A stretch of 64,000 nucleotides of DNA from DASZXJ01 sp035545895 (GCA_035545895.1 DASZXJ010000004.1:45320-109319); one strand, 5' to 3'; shown: positions 1 to 9,627, numbered from the stretch's first letter. Made by a program: numbers and translations. Notes: generated by a model from the sequence alone, not told the origin.

Positions 1-223
1 TATAGACGTTGAACTTTTGTAATTCAGCGCTGTTGGTGGCGTTATACTTATGCAGGACAGCGAATTACGTACGTTTTTATGCGGCAAAAGACCTGAAAAG
101 GGGATAAAATGTGCAGGCCCGAACGGGCAGGCGGGTTGAACCGTATCATAAGACAGGTTAAATCCCCCTTTCTCGGGGTCTGGATTTCTCTATCTGCCGG
201 CAATAAAGCTCGAAAGGTATGAA

Positions 224-1102
224 ATGGTTTTAGCAGGAAGTCGAAAGCTGGCGTTTGTATCCGCACTGGCAGCCGCCAGCGGCCTTATTTGCCTGATTGG
301 CGCTGCACCCCAGCCGGGGATCATTACCGCCCACACCGAGCCTAATCTTCGCCTGCTGATGAACTTCCCGGCGGTCGGAATCATCAAGAGCGTCGCGGTA
401 AAGGAAGGCCAGTCCATCAAGCAAGGCGATGTCCTGATGTCACTGGACGATGACATCGAAAAAGATGAATTCGACCGTCTCTCGCTCGAAGCCAATTCCA
501 CGGCTCGAATGGAATATGCGGTAAAAGATCGCGATTCCAAAGCCAACGACCGCGATCGCAAAAAGGCCCAGCCCGGGGCGTTCTCCCCTTCCGAAATTGA
601 GCAGGCACAATTGGATCTTGATCGCGCCGAAGCGCAAATCAAAGTGACCGATCTGGATAGCCAGGACAGCAAGCTCAAAGCCAAGCAGCAGCGAACCAAG
701 CTCGACAAAATGGTGCTCACGAGCAAATTTGACGGCAAGGTCGAAGTCATTCGACTGCATGAAGGTGAACTCACATCGGTTGACCCCGACAAGCCCGCGA
801 TCATCGTCGTGAAAAACGATCCCTGCTACGTCGTGATCAACGATTTGCACACCGCGCAGGTCGCCAAGCTCAAGGAAGGCGACACGATGGAAGTGAAATA
901 TCCCGACGACGCGAATTGGCAGCAGGCCAAGATCGTTTACATCACTCCATATGTGAACCCCAGCTCCGATTTGCAATCGGTGAAACTGGAAATACCGAAT
1001 CCGGAAAACCGGGCGACCGGTTTGCCGATTCAGGTCAAACTGCCGGCCAAGTTGTTGGAAAAGGGATCGGCTCAGGGGATTTCGTCCAGATCAGATAATT
1101 AG
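224..1102 (+). CDS. HlyD-family membrane-fusion / periplasmic adaptor protein
   Basis: 292 aa. An N-terminal hydrophobic stretch (about residues 8-30) is a signal peptide or anchor. It is followed by a lipoyl-like half motif (VAVKEGQSIKQGDVLMSLDD, about 50-72), a charged helical hairpin (about 75-165), the second lipoyl half (SKFDGKVEVIRLHEGELTSV, about 167-187) and a beta-barrel part. This is the order seen in RND/ABC/HlyD adaptor subunits, which bridge an inner-membrane machine to the outer envelope. The gene is first in a plus-strand operon with GAF-HlyD, M50/PqqD/HlyD and SecA-like genes (14 bp to the next gene). No outer-membrane partner or ABC/RND pump is encoded here, so the transported substrate is unknown. 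The ATG at 224 has only a weak purine-rich stretch (GAAAGG) upstream. Confidence 0.85.
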   Translation: MVLAGSRKLAFVSALAAASGLICLIGAAPQPGIITAHTEPNLRLLMNFPAVGIIKSVAVKEGQSIKQGDVLMSLDDDIEKDEFDRLSLEANSTARMEYAVKDRDSKANDRDRKKAQPGAFSPSEIEQAQLDLDRAEAQIKVTDLDSQDSKLKAKQQRTKLDKMVLTSKFDGKVEVIRLHEGELTSVDPDKPAIIVVKNDPCYVVINDLHTAQVAKLKEGDTMEVKYPDDANWQQAKIVYITPYVNPSSDLQSVKLEIPNPENRATGLPIQVKLPAKLLEKGSAQGISSRSDN

Positions 1103-1116
1103 CCCAAAAGATCATT

Positions 1117-3036
1117 ATGGCTTCAGGAATTGTAGAACCATCACAATCGGGCTCGGAACAACAACCGCAGCAGCAGGCCCAGCCGCCGGCGCGCACGCGC
1201 CTGGTGCAGAGGCTGCTCGCCAACAGCGCAAATCTTCCGAATTTCATTCAGGAACTGATTCGCATGCAGGCGCATATCGTCGCCGGCACGGAAGCGGCTG
1301 CGTTTCTGGTCGAGCCCAGTCCGGATGATCCCAATACGCTGAATCTCAAGCCGGCTGCTCATATTCGCGAGGACAATTCCGATCCGCAGGTCCGGGCGGC
1401 TGCGCTCGAAGCCTTTGGACGAATCATTCAACCGTGCATCCAGCAGGGAAAAGACGGCGCGATTCAAATCGAAGACACGCACGATGGCAGCGAATGGCAG
1501 TATTGCCTGGTGACGCTGCTTCGCAATGAAGGCAATGTGGTCGCCGCCAGTGCGGTTGTGACTCGCGCCCGTGACAGCGAACGCGCCAAGCAGCGCCTGG
1601 AATTGATGGCGCTGGTGGCTGGGTATTTCGAACTGTTTACGCTTCGTCGTTTGAGCGATCAATCCCGCTCAGTGGCCCAGAGCCATCAGCATGTATTGCA
1701 ACTGGCCACCTCGGTGGCGACAGCCGATGGCTTTGAGTCCGCTGCCATGAACCTGTGCAACGAGCTCGCCAGCCGCAGCGGCGCTGCTCGTGTTTCGCTT
1801 GGCTGGCTCAAGGGCGAACACATCAAGCTGCGGGCGATTTCCCACTCGGAAGAATTCGACAAGAAGCAAGAACTGTCCGTCCAGATCGTCCGCACGATGG
1901 AAGAATGCGTCGACAACGACGAGATCGTGCAATTCGAGCCGGATGGCACCGCCAGCGAAACCGTGACGCGCGAAGCCCAGACGCTATCGCGTCAGCAAGG
2001 CGGGCACAGTGTTTTATCATTGCCTTTGCGACGTGCGGGCGAAGTCGTCGGCGTCATCACGCTGGAATTTGCAGGCGACCAGAAGATCGGCCCGCAGGCC
2101 GCCACCGGCTTGGCAGTGGCTGCCGATCTGCTCGCCCCGCAGCTTTACGATCGCTTTCAAAATGATCGCTGGCTCGTCACCAAGGTTGGCCTGAGCATCC
2201 AGGAATTGGGTCGCAAGACGTATGGCCGGCAATATATGCTCGCCAAGACCATTGCCGCCATCGTGATCCTTGGCTTGCTGTTCGTCACGTTCTACAAGCC
2301 GATGTATCACGTGAAATCCCGCTTCCAATTTGTGACACAGGATGAACGGGATTTCGCGGCCCCTTACGAGGGACGGTTGGCCGAAGTCATGGCTCTTCCC
2401 GGAAACCCGGTTCACCAAGGCGATGTGCTTCTCAAGTTTGATACCGTCGAGTTGGAAATCGAACAGGCACAACATCAGACCGAGGCCGACAAGGCGAATC
2501 AACAGGTCATCCAATACCGCAGCGATCCGACCAAGCTGTCCGAAATGCTCGTTGCGCAGCAGGATCGCGATATCGCGCAGAAGAAGGCTGATGCGGTTGC
2601 TTACAAGATCGAGCAATCGACCATCAAGGCGCCGTTTGATGGCCAGATCCTGAGCGGCGATCTTCGAGACCGCAAGGGTTCAATGTTCAAGCAAGGCGAG
2701 CCCCTGATCAAATTTGCCCGCCGGGATAGTCTTGAGGGCAAATTGTTTGTTGAAGAGCGCGACATCCAGGATGTTCACGAAAATCAATCCGGCTACCTCG
2801 CGACCAGCGCCAAGCCTGCCGACCGATTTGAATTCAAGGTCAGGCGAATAGTCCCCGAGGGCAACATCAAGGATTCGGGCAACGTATTTGAAGTCTACGT
2901 GACACCGACGAGTTCAAGCGATGAATGGCGACCCGGCATGGAAGGCGAAGCCCGCGTTGACGTCGAACATCGCCGCCTAATTTGGATCTGGCTGCACAAG
3001 TTCATCGACTTCGTGAGAATCAAGCTTTGGATTTAA
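1117..3036 (+). CDS. GAF-domain protein fused to a HlyD/biotin-lipoyl adaptor
   Basis: 639 aa. The N-terminal half is cytoplasmic and GAF-like. The clearest GAF lies at about residues 190-350 (it starts LATSVATADGFESAAMNLCN and ends in a VVGVITLEFAGD strand); a more divergent one may lie at about 40-170. A single membrane segment follows at about 378-400 (IAAIVILGLLFVTFY). The remainder is a HlyD-type adaptor: lipoyl half (YEGRLAEVMALPGNPVHQGD), short coiled coil, second half (APFDGQILSGDLRDRKGSMF) and beta-barrel. Cytoplasmic sensing is therefore joined to a periplasmic adaptor in one chain, which suggests (inference) that a small ligand gates the machine. Its C-terminal tail, rich in W/I/R/K and ending KLWI, resembles the KWI end of the next protein. 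Confidence 0.85.
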   Translation: MASGIVEPSQSGSEQQPQQQAQPPARTRLVQRLLANSANLPNFIQELIRMQAHIVAGTEAAAFLVEPSPDDPNTLNLKPAAHIREDNSDPQVRAAALEAFGRIIQPCIQQGKDGAIQIEDTHDGSEWQYCLVTLLRNEGNVVAASAVVTRARDSERAKQRLELMALVAGYFELFTLRRLSDQSRSVAQSHQHVLQLATSVATADGFESAAMNLCNELASRSGAARVSLGWLKGEHIKLRAISHSEEFDKKQELSVQIVRTMEECVDNDEIVQFEPDGTASETVTREAQTLSRQQGGHSVLSLPLRRAGEVVGVITLEFAGDQKIGPQAATGLAVAADLLAPQLYDRFQNDRWLVTKVGLSIQELGRKTYGRQYMLAKTIAAIVILGLLFVTFYKPMYHVKSRFQFVTQDERDFAAPYEGRLAEVMALPGNPVHQGDVLLKFDTVELEIEQAQHQTEADKANQQVIQYRSDPTKLSEMLVAQQDRDIAQKKADAVAYKIEQSTIKAPFDGQILSGDLRDRKGSMFKQGEPLIKFARRDSLEGKLFVEERDIQDVHENQSGYLATSAKPADRFEFKVRRIVPEGNIKDSGNVFEVYVTPTSSSDEWRPGMEGEARVDVEHRRLIWIWLHKFIDFVRIKLWI

Positions 3037-3040
3037 TGAA

Positions 3041-3105
3041 GCTGGCAGCAGGCAGTAGGCAGCGGGCAGAGAAGGCTGCCTGCCGCCCGCTGCCTGCCGC
3101 CTGCT
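3041..3105. repeat. Inverted heptamer tandem array (GGCAGCA type)
   Basis: The left arm repeats a 7-bp unit (GGCAGCA, GGCAGTA, GGCAGCG, GGCAGAG). The right arm carries the complement (CTGCC/TGCCGCC units). The arms can form a long GC-rich hairpin that fills the 75-bp gap between two operon genes and ends 7 nt before the next start codon. It is one of several period-7 arrays in the window. Confidence 0.8.
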
Positions 3106-3111
3106 AAAAAC

Positions 3112-5286
3112 ATGCTGCAACTTCGTCCAACATTCTCTGAATCCTGGTATCGCGTCGTCAACCTCAAGCCCAAGCTTAGGGGTACGGCGCAGATTTCTCG
3201 CCAGTATTATCGAGGCGAGCGCTGGTATGTCGTCCGCGATGCGGCGTGCAATCAGTTCCACCGGTTGTCCGATGCCGCTTACCGGTTCGTCGGCTTGCTC
3301 GATGGACGGCGCACCGTCGGCGAAGCGTGGGAACTGGTCGGCGGAACACTCGCCGACGATGCCCCTACCCAACCTGAAGTCATCCAGATTCTCAGCCAGC
3401 TATACGCGGCCAACCTGGTCGAGACTGATATTCCGCCTGATGCGACCGTGCTTTTGCGGCGTCACAAGAAACAGACGCAACGGAAGCTTCAAGGCAGGCT
3501 GATGAACGTTCTGTTTCCGCGCATTCCCATCTGGGATTGCGACATGTTCCTCTGCCGCTGGATGCCGCTGGTCAAGCAGTTCTTCAGCCGCCTTGGCGCG
3601 ATCATCTGGTTGGTCGTGGTGGGGATCGCGATTGCAGCGTTGCTGCCGCACTGGATGGATTTGCGAATCGCCGCCCGCGATGCGATCGACGTTTCGAAAA
3701 ATCCTGAAAACGTATTCTGGCTGTGGGCCGTATTCGTTCTGATCAAGTTCATTCACGAGTGCGGCCACGCGTTCGCCTGCCGCCGGTTCGGCGGGGAAGT
3801 GCACGAAATGGGAATCATGTTCCTGGTCTTCGTGCCCACGCCTTACGTCGATGCCTCCACCGCATGGGCGTTTCCGAACAAATGGGCGCGCATGTTCGTC
3901 GGCGCAGCCGGCATGATCGTCGAATTGTTTGTCGCAGCGCTATGCGCGTTTGTCTGGCTGGCGACACATGAATCCGGTTCGTTCATTTCACAGTTGGCTT
4001 ATAACGCGATGTTGATCGCGTCGGTTTCAACCGTCGTCTTCAACGCCAATCCCCTGCTTCGCTATGACGGGTACTACATCCTGTCGGATTTCCTTGAAAT
4101 ACCGAATCTTCAGATGCGCAGCCGCGAATACCTGGTGGGATTGATCAAGCGGCACGTATTTCGGATCAAGCATCAACAGCCGCTGCCGCCCGTGGGCCAG
4201 CGCGTGCTGCTGCTCCTGTACGGCATCTGCTCGAATATTTACCGAGTTTTCGTCGGTTTGATGATTATCCTGGTGGTCACCGATCGCGTGCCTGTATTGG
4301 GCGTATTGATGGCGATCGGCGGCATGATTACCTGGGCGGTCGTGCCGGTGGTCAAGCTGTTCAAATATCTGACCATCGACCCGGAATTGCACCGCAAGCG
4401 AGGCCGAGGATGGGCGTTCAGCGGCGCGGTCGCGGCGCTGGTCTTTGTGCTTGTGGGATATATCCGTTTCCCGCGAAGCATTTACGCGTCGGGCATCGTC
4501 CTTCCCGAAAAACACGAGGTGCTTTATGCCTCTTCGCCGGGCTGGGTGACGCAAATCGTCGCCAAGGACGGAGCGAAGCTGAAAAAAGGCGATGTCATTC
4601 TCGTCTGCCGTGATGTCGATCTTGATACCGAGGTGGCCGCGGCTGAAGCCGAGCTGGAGAAACTTCAAATCGACATCACTTACGCGAGAGCTAAAAATCC
4701 GGCTCAACTCGAATCTGATTTGACGATTCTTCCTTTCCGCGAAAAAGCGCTGGCTGACGCAAAACGTCGCCAGGACGAATTGACCGTTACCGCGCCAATC
4801 GACGGGTACCTGGTCGCGCCTGAACTTGAGAACGTACAGGGCAGATATGTCCAGCGCGGCACCAAGCTTGGAACCATCGCCCAGACCGACACATTGGTCG
4901 TTCGGGCCACGATCGAGCAAACTGATGCATTGAAATTCGATGTCAATGAATCGCAGACCGAAATTCGTCTGGTCGGAAAACCCGAACTGGTTTTACACGC
5001 AAAAAGCGCCAGCGTATTGCCCGGCTCGCAGGATGAACTCCCCCATCGCCGGCTGACCCAGTCGGGCGGCGGGGACATCGCCAGCGATCCGCACGATCAG
5101 ACCGGCCTCAAGCCGCTGGTGCCGCAGTTCGAACTCAACGCGGTCATCGCCAATCCCGATGGCCTGTATTACGCCGGCCAAGGCGCCAATGTCCGCGTTA
5201 AGCTTGATAATGAGCCGCTCATTTTACGCTGGCGCGACCGGTTCTATCAGCTCCTGAACAGCCGCAGCAATGGCAAATGGATATAA
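3112..5286 (+). CDS. PqqD-like / M50 site-2 protease / HlyD fusion protein
   Basis: 724 aa. Residues about 20-115 resemble a PqqD-like winged-helix domain (RWYVVRDAACNQFHRLSDAA; then LLDGRRTVGEAW). PqqD-type folds act as RiPP recognition elements in peptide-maturation systems. A polytopic M50 domain follows, with zinc motif HECGH (H215, E216, H219) inside a membrane helix and the second-site motif NANPLLRYDG (D319), both intact. After several further helices the C-terminal third (about 455-720) is a HlyD adaptor with two lipoyl halves (WVTQIVAKDGAKLKKGDVIL; TAPIDGYLVAPELENVQGRY). The protein should cleave a substrate within or near the membrane while contacting an export channel. It sits between GAF-HlyD and SecA-like genes. 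No Shine-Dalgarno is visible because the heptamer hairpin abuts the ATG. Confidence 0.9.
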   Translation: MLQLRPTFSESWYRVVNLKPKLRGTAQISRQYYRGERWYVVRDAACNQFHRLSDAAYRFVGLLDGRRTVGEAWELVGGTLADDAPTQPEVIQILSQLYAANLVETDIPPDATVLLRRHKKQTQRKLQGRLMNVLFPRIPIWDCDMFLCRWMPLVKQFFSRLGAIIWLVVVGIAIAALLPHWMDLRIAARDAIDVSKNPENVFWLWAVFVLIKFIHECGHAFACRRFGGEVHEMGIMFLVFVPTPYVDASTAWAFPNKWARMFVGAAGMIVELFVAALCAFVWLATHESGSFISQLAYNAMLIASVSTVVFNANPLLRYDGYYILSDFLEIPNLQMRSREYLVGLIKRHVFRIKHQQPLPPVGQRVLLLLYGICSNIYRVFVGLMIILVVTDRVPVLGVLMAIGGMITWAVVPVVKLFKYLTIDPELHRKRGRGWAFSGAVAALVFVLVGYIRFPRSIYASGIVLPEKHEVLYASSPGWVTQIVAKDGAKLKKGDVILVCRDVDLDTEVAAAEAELEKLQIDITYARAKNPAQLESDLTILPFREKALADAKRRQDELTVTAPIDGYLVAPELENVQGRYVQRGTKLGTIAQTDTLVVRATIEQTDALKFDVNESQTEIRLVGKPELVLHAKSASVLPGSQDELPHRRLTQSGGGDIASDPHDQTGLKPLVPQFELNAVIANPDGLYYAGQGANVRVKLDNEPLILRWRDRFYQLLNSRSNGKWI

Positions 5287-5346
5287 TTGGAAACGAAATG
5301 GTTGTTCGCGTTTTGATGTGTTCAACAATCACCCGGCAGTTTTTCC

Positions 5347-7299
5347 ATGAGTGATCTCGCCACACGTGAACTCTGGTCTGTTTTTGACGCCCGGCGCGTC
5401 AAGCTGCCGGAGCTGACCGCCTACGATTCGTTTTTCAACGGCATCACAGGCTGGTTCAAAAACCGCATGCACAAGCGCGTGCGCGAACGCCTCCGCGCAC
5501 AGGCCGAGCGGATCGAAACCTATTCCGCCGAGATTCACAACCTGGGCGCCGAACGCTTCCGGGAAGAAGTCGGCGAAATGCGCAAGCTGGCGCGGCTTGG
5601 CAAACTCGAAGGCGATGTCTTCGATCGCAGCGTCGCGATTGCCCGCGAAGGCTGCTGGCGCGCGATCGGAAAAAGGCCGTTCCATGTGCAGTTGATGGGC
5701 GCGCTGGCGATGTATCACGGCTATATCGCTGAAATGGCAACCGGAGAAGGCAAGACTCTGACGGCAGCGCTCATGGCATCACTATGGGGCTGGAGCGGCA
5801 GGCCGGTGCATGTCATCACCGTCAACGATTACCTGGTCGCCCGCGACGCGAAATGGAACGAGCCGATTTTCGAATTGCTCGGCATGCGGGTCGGCAACGT
5901 CGTTCACGACACTCCGCCGCGCGATCGCGTGGATCATTACCGCCGAAACATCGTCTATCTCACCAGCAAGGAACTTGTCGCCGACTTCCTTCGCGATCAG
6001 ATCGCATTGGGCCCGACGCGCAGCAGCACGCAGGCGGCGGTCGGCTTGATGACGCGCGGCACGCCGCAGTCACCAATGATGGTGCCCGGCTTGTTTCGCG
6101 CAATCGTAGACGAAGCGGACAGCCTATTGATTGACGAAGCCGTTACGCCGCTCATCATTTCCAATTCCCCCGAAAACGAGGCCAACGCCAAGCACTATGT
6201 CGCCGCCCGCGAATTGGCCAGTCATATGGCCGAGGGGCGCGATTTCACCATCGACTGGACCGTTCGAAACATTGATCTGACCCCCGGCGGACAGGCGCGC
6301 CTTGATGAACTCGCCGACGCCACCGGGCAAGGCGGCTTCTGGCGCGGCCAGCGCCGGCGCGAAGAATTGGTCACCCAGGCGCTGGTCGCTCAGCATTGCT
6401 ACGTGCGCGATGAACAGTATCTCGTCGCGGAAGACAACACGGTGCAGATCATCGACGAATTCACCGGCCGCGTGATGGAAGACCGGTCGTGGCGACATGG
6501 ATTGCACCAGGCGATTGAAATCAAGGAAGGCGTGCAGGTGACGGCCGACAAGGAAAACCTGGCGCGTCTCAGCTTCCAGCGATTCTTCCGGCAATATCCG
6601 ATGATCGCCGGCATGACCGGAACGGCGTGGGAATCCGCCGGCGAAATGTGGCAGATCTACCAGCGGCCCATCGTCAAAATCCCCACCAACAAGCCCTGCA
6701 TTCGCGTGCAACTGCCCACGCAGTTCTACGACACGATGGAAGAAAAGTGGAACGCCGTCATCGAACGGGTCTGTCAATTGAATGAAACCGGCGTGCCTGT
6801 GCTGGTGGGCACGCGATCGGTGCTCGCTTCTCAGGAAGTCAGCAAGCGATTGGCGGCCCGCGGCAAGGCGCATCGCGTGCTCAATGCGACCCAGACCGCG
6901 CAGGAAGCATCCATCGTCGCCGAGGCCGGTCAAAAGGGAAAAATCACCGTCGCCACCAACATGGCCGGTCGTGGCACGGATATTCTGCTTGGCCGAGGCG
7001 TGGCTGATCTTGGCGGATTACATGTCGTTTCAACCGAACCCCATGGCTCGGGCCGGGTCGATCGACAGCTCTTCGGCCGCGCCGCACGGCAAGGCGACCC
7101 CGGTTGCGCCCAGATGTTCGCCTGCGCCGAAGACGACCTGTTCATGCGCCACGCCGTACATTTGCGCAAAGCATGGCGACGCATCGGCGCTGATCGCTTG
7201 ATTAAATATTCGCAATGGAAAGCCGAAAAACTGGCAAGGTTCAACCGCAAGCAAGTCCTCAAAAACGACGACTGGATGGACCAGGCCGTTCCGTTCTGA
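5347..7299 (+). CDS. SecA-family preprotein translocase ATPase (short paralogue)
   Basis: 650 aa, against roughly 850-950 for housekeeping SecA. Walker A MATGEGKTLTAALMA (about 128-142), VNDYLVARDA, the preprotein-binding insertion, the DEAD-box equivalent VDEADSLLIDEA (about 254-265), ITGMTGTA-like GMTGTAWES, and the second motor domain with NMAGRGTDILLGRG and GRAARQGDPG are all present. The helical scaffold is shortened, and the C-terminal linker and Cys/His zinc tail are missing; the protein ends QVLKNDDWMDQAVPF. It should be a working ATPase but specialised, as SecA2 proteins are. Its place directly behind the HlyD and M50 genes suggests it drives export of a substrate handled by that complex (inference). 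The housekeeping secA is not in the window; secE is. Confidence 0.9.
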   Translation: MSDLATRELWSVFDARRVKLPELTAYDSFFNGITGWFKNRMHKRVRERLRAQAERIETYSAEIHNLGAERFREEVGEMRKLARLGKLEGDVFDRSVAIAREGCWRAIGKRPFHVQLMGALAMYHGYIAEMATGEGKTLTAALMASLWGWSGRPVHVITVNDYLVARDAKWNEPIFELLGMRVGNVVHDTPPRDRVDHYRRNIVYLTSKELVADFLRDQIALGPTRSSTQAAVGLMTRGTPQSPMMVPGLFRAIVDEADSLLIDEAVTPLIISNSPENEANAKHYVAARELASHMAEGRDFTIDWTVRNIDLTPGGQARLDELADATGQGGFWRGQRRREELVTQALVAQHCYVRDEQYLVAEDNTVQIIDEFTGRVMEDRSWRHGLHQAIEIKEGVQVTADKENLARLSFQRFFRQYPMIAGMTGTAWESAGEMWQIYQRPIVKIPTNKPCIRVQLPTQFYDTMEEKWNAVIERVCQLNETGVPVLVGTRSVLASQEVSKRLAARGKAHRVLNATQTAQEASIVAEAGQKGKITVATNMAGRGTDILLGRGVADLGGLHVVSTEPHGSGRVDRQLFGRAARQGDPGCAQMFACAEDDLFMRHAVHLRKAWRRIGADRLIKYSQWKAEKLARFNRKQVLKNDDWMDQAVPF

Positions 7300-7305
7300 T
7301 TCGGA

Positions 7306-8607
7306 TCAAATCCGCTCCAGAGCCACGAGGTCTTCCAGCGTTTCCCGCCGGCGAATTACCTTGTAGCTGCTGCCATCCACCAAAACTTCAGCCGCGCGCG
7401 GGCGGTTGTTGTAGTTGCTGCTCATGGCAAAGCCATAAGCTCCGGCCGTGAAGACCGACAGCAAATCGCCTCGGCGCGTTTGCGGCAACGGACGATCCTT
7501 GGCGAGGAAATCCCCGCTTTCACAAATCGGGCCGACGACATCCACCGTTTCGCCGTCAATCGGCTGAATATCGCGATTGCGCCCCTCCGGCACGTTGCCC
7601 GGCTCGGGTTTGACCGGCCAGACAAAATGAAATGAGCCGTAAAACGCGGGGCGAATCAGGTCGTTCATGCCCGCATCAACGATGACGAACTTTTTGTCGC
7701 CGCCGGTTTTGCGATAAAGCACGCGCGTCAGCATAATGCCCGAGTTGCCGGCGATATATCGCCCCGGCTCGAGCGCAACCTTGTACGGCTTGCCGATGAG
7801 AAACGGCAACAGCGCCTTGGCATGTTCGCTGGGCGGATGGGCCTGGTCGGGGCGTTCGTAATTCACTCCAAACCCGCCGCCCAGGTCAAACCATTCGATT
7901 TTGCGGCCCTTGGCAGTCAGCCGGTCGATCAACTCGGTCATCTTTTTGGTCGCGTCGATATAAGGCTGAATCTCATAGATCGGCGAACCAAGGTGCATGT
8001 GCACACCGGCCAGCCGCAGGTTTTTCAAGTTGCGATATTGATCGAACACGCGCTCGGCGCGTTCGATATCCACGCCGAATTTCGTCTCTTTCTTGCCCGT
8101 GGTCGTATATTTGTGTGTCTTGGGATCGACATCCGGATTGACCCGCAGCGCCCCTACCGCAACCCGGCCGACCTCGGATGCGATGCGATTGACGTTTTCG
8201 ATCTCCTCTTCGCTTTCCAGATTGAAAGCCGCAATGCCGACGTCAATCCCCTGGCGAATTTCCTCATCGGTCTTGCCGACGCCGGCATAGATGATGTGTT
8301 TCGGATCGCCACCGGCTTGCAGAGCGCGAAACAATTCGCCGCCGCTGGTGACATCGAAACCACACCCCTGTTCAGCCAGGAGTTTGCAGATGTTGATGTT
8401 GCCGCAGCTTTTGATGGAATAGCAAATCGTCGGATTCACCGGCGCGAACGCCTCAGCCAGTTGGCGATAGTGATGAATCAGCGTTGCCTTGGAATAGACG
8501 AAAACCGGGGTTCCCACCTGTGCCGCGATTCGCTCGGCCGGCACGTCTTCGCAATATAATTCGCCGTTTCTGTAATTAAAAAAATCCATGTCGTCCGATC
8601 CCCGCAT
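7306..8607 (-). CDS. lysA: Diaminopimelate decarboxylase
   Basis: 433 aa from the first ATG; an ATG six codons in (8589, MDFFNYRNGELYCEDV) is an equally good start. It is a PLP-dependent fold-III decarboxylase converting meso-diaminopimelate to L-lysine, the last step of lysine synthesis. Visible family features are the N-terminal TIM-barrel strand CYSIKSCGNINICKLLA with the PLP lysine, HMHLGSPI, the glycine-rich WFDLGGGFGVNY, EPGRYIAGNSG, and the C-terminal GPICESGDFLA active-site cysteine motif with GAYGFAMSSNYNNRPR. Length is normal. It ends 6 bp after the convergent SecA-like gene and has a sugar-isomerase-like gene 7 bp upstream on the same strand. Confidence 0.95.
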   Translation of the reverse strand: MRGSDDMDFFNYRNGELYCEDVPAERIAAQVGTPVFVYSKATLIHHYRQLAEAFAPVNPTICYSIKSCGNINICKLLAEQGCGFDVTSGGELFRALQAGGDPKHIIYAGVGKTDEEIRQGIDVGIAAFNLESEEEIENVNRIASEVGRVAVGALRVNPDVDPKTHKYTTTGKKETKFGVDIERAERVFDQYRNLKNLRLAGVHMHLGSPIYEIQPYIDATKKMTELIDRLTAKGRKIEWFDLGGGFGVNYERPDQAHPPSEHAKALLPFLIGKPYKVALEPGRYIAGNSGIMLTRVLYRKTGGDKKFVIVDAGMNDLIRPAFYGSFHFVWPVKPEPGNVPEGRNRDIQPIDGETVDVVGPICESGDFLAKDRPLPQTRRGDLLSVFTAGAYGFAMSSNYNNRPRAAEVLVDGSSYKVIRRRETLEDLVALERI

Positions 8608-8614
8608 CCGTTCC

Positions 8615-9487
8615 TTAAGTCATTTTCTTGAGATAATCCCACGCCGCCCGGGCCACTCCCGCGGCGGTGGTTTCGTATGGATAAAGCTCCACCGTCACCC
8701 GTCCAGTGTAGCCGATTTTGTCCAGTGCGTCGAAAACCGAGGGAAAATCGATAGCCCCTTTTCCCGGCGTCAAATGCTGGTGCACACGGTTTTCGCCAAT
8801 GTCCTCCAGATGCACATGAGCAATATGTTCATTCATGCGGCGAATGACTTCGGCGGGATCCTCACCCACACAAAACAAATGGCCGATATCGCAGTTCATC
8901 TTCAGCAGCGGCTCATTGCGGAAATAATTATTTTTGAATTCGAGATATTCGCGCGAAGATTCGATGAACAACCCCGGTTCCGGTTCGACCGCCAGTATCA
9001 CGCCAAATTTCTTCGCAATCGGCAGGACTTGCTCCAGACCACGAGCAAATCGACGTGCCGCTTCTTCACAAGTGAGTGTCGTGCCGATCAAAGGCCCGCC
9101 GGGTTGAAGGCTTACGGTTTTTGCACCGATATCGGCCGCCAGTTCGATTGCGGCAACGGTGTGGTCGATCCGCGACTGACGTAACGCAGCATCATCCTCG
9201 ATCCAGGTGGGATGATACGTGTCGCCACAGGCAAAGAGCGTAAATGCGTTGACATTGCTGACGGTTAGCTTGCGCGTGGCCAATTGCTGCTTCAGAGCGA
9301 TTCGATCCGGCGGACCAAACGTCGCGGGCAAGGCGTGCGGCACGTCCGCCATGATCTCGACGGCGGGATATCCAATCTCGGCGATTGCATCGACCGCCTC
9401 GGTGATCGTGTTTTTTTTGAATGCGTTTGTCGAAAAAGCCAGGCCGACCATCTGCAAGGTTTTAGCACGCCCCTCCTTGCGTGCCAA
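8615..9487 (-). CDS. TIM-barrel sugar phosphate isomerase/epimerase family protein
   Basis: 290 aa (or 278 from MVGLAFSTNAF). It belongs to the xylose-isomerase-like / AP-endonuclease-2 TIM-barrel superfamily. Metal-ligand positions are recognisable as EIMADVPHA, LAVEPEPGLFIES, NCDIGHLFCVGEDP, AHVHLEDIGENRVHQH and the C-terminal VTVELYPYE, all in the usual order. Such proteins isomerise or epimerise small sugars, but the substrate cannot be read from sequence. It is 7 bp upstream of lysA and probably cotranscribed. Its 5' end abuts a palindromic repeat at 9497. Confidence 0.8.
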   Translation of the reverse strand: MARKEGRAKTLQMVGLAFSTNAFKKNTITEAVDAIAEIGYPAVEIMADVPHALPATFGPPDRIALKQQLATRKLTVSNVNAFTLFACGDTYHPTWIEDDAALRQSRIDHTVAAIELAADIGAKTVSLQPGGPLIGTTLTCEEAARRFARGLEQVLPIAKKFGVILAVEPEPGLFIESSREYLEFKNNYFRNEPLLKMNCDIGHLFCVGEDPAEVIRRMNEHIAHVHLEDIGENRVHQHLTPGKGAIDFPSVFDALDKIGYTGRVTVELYPYETTAAGVARAAWDYLKKMT

Positions 9488-9496
9488 TGGGCTGCT

Positions 9497-9581
9497 GGGT
9501 CAGTTTGAAATGAGTTCATTTAGCCCCGCCGCGAGTGGCGGGTTGTCGAGCACCAAACCTGCCGCAAGCGGCGGGGCTAAA
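9497..9581. repeat. Palindromic MITE/REP-like element, copy A (one end missing)
   Basis: It has the left end GGGTCAGTTTGAAATGAGTT followed by CATTTAGCCCCGCCGC, a central loop, and the inverted core GCCGCAAGCGGCGGGGCTAA. The matching right terminal arm, present in copies at 23204 and 24619, is absent, so this copy is truncated. It lies between a minus-strand gene and purM. Confidence 0.75.
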
Positions 9582-9627
9582 AAACAGCTTTGGACAACAA
9601 AAACGATTTCCCATAAAAATAGCGATC

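Noticed and set aside
8615..9487. Assigning a specific sugar isomerase name (for example hydroxypyruvate isomerase)
   Set aside because: Superfamily motifs are clear but substrate-specific residues cannot be judged from sequence alone.
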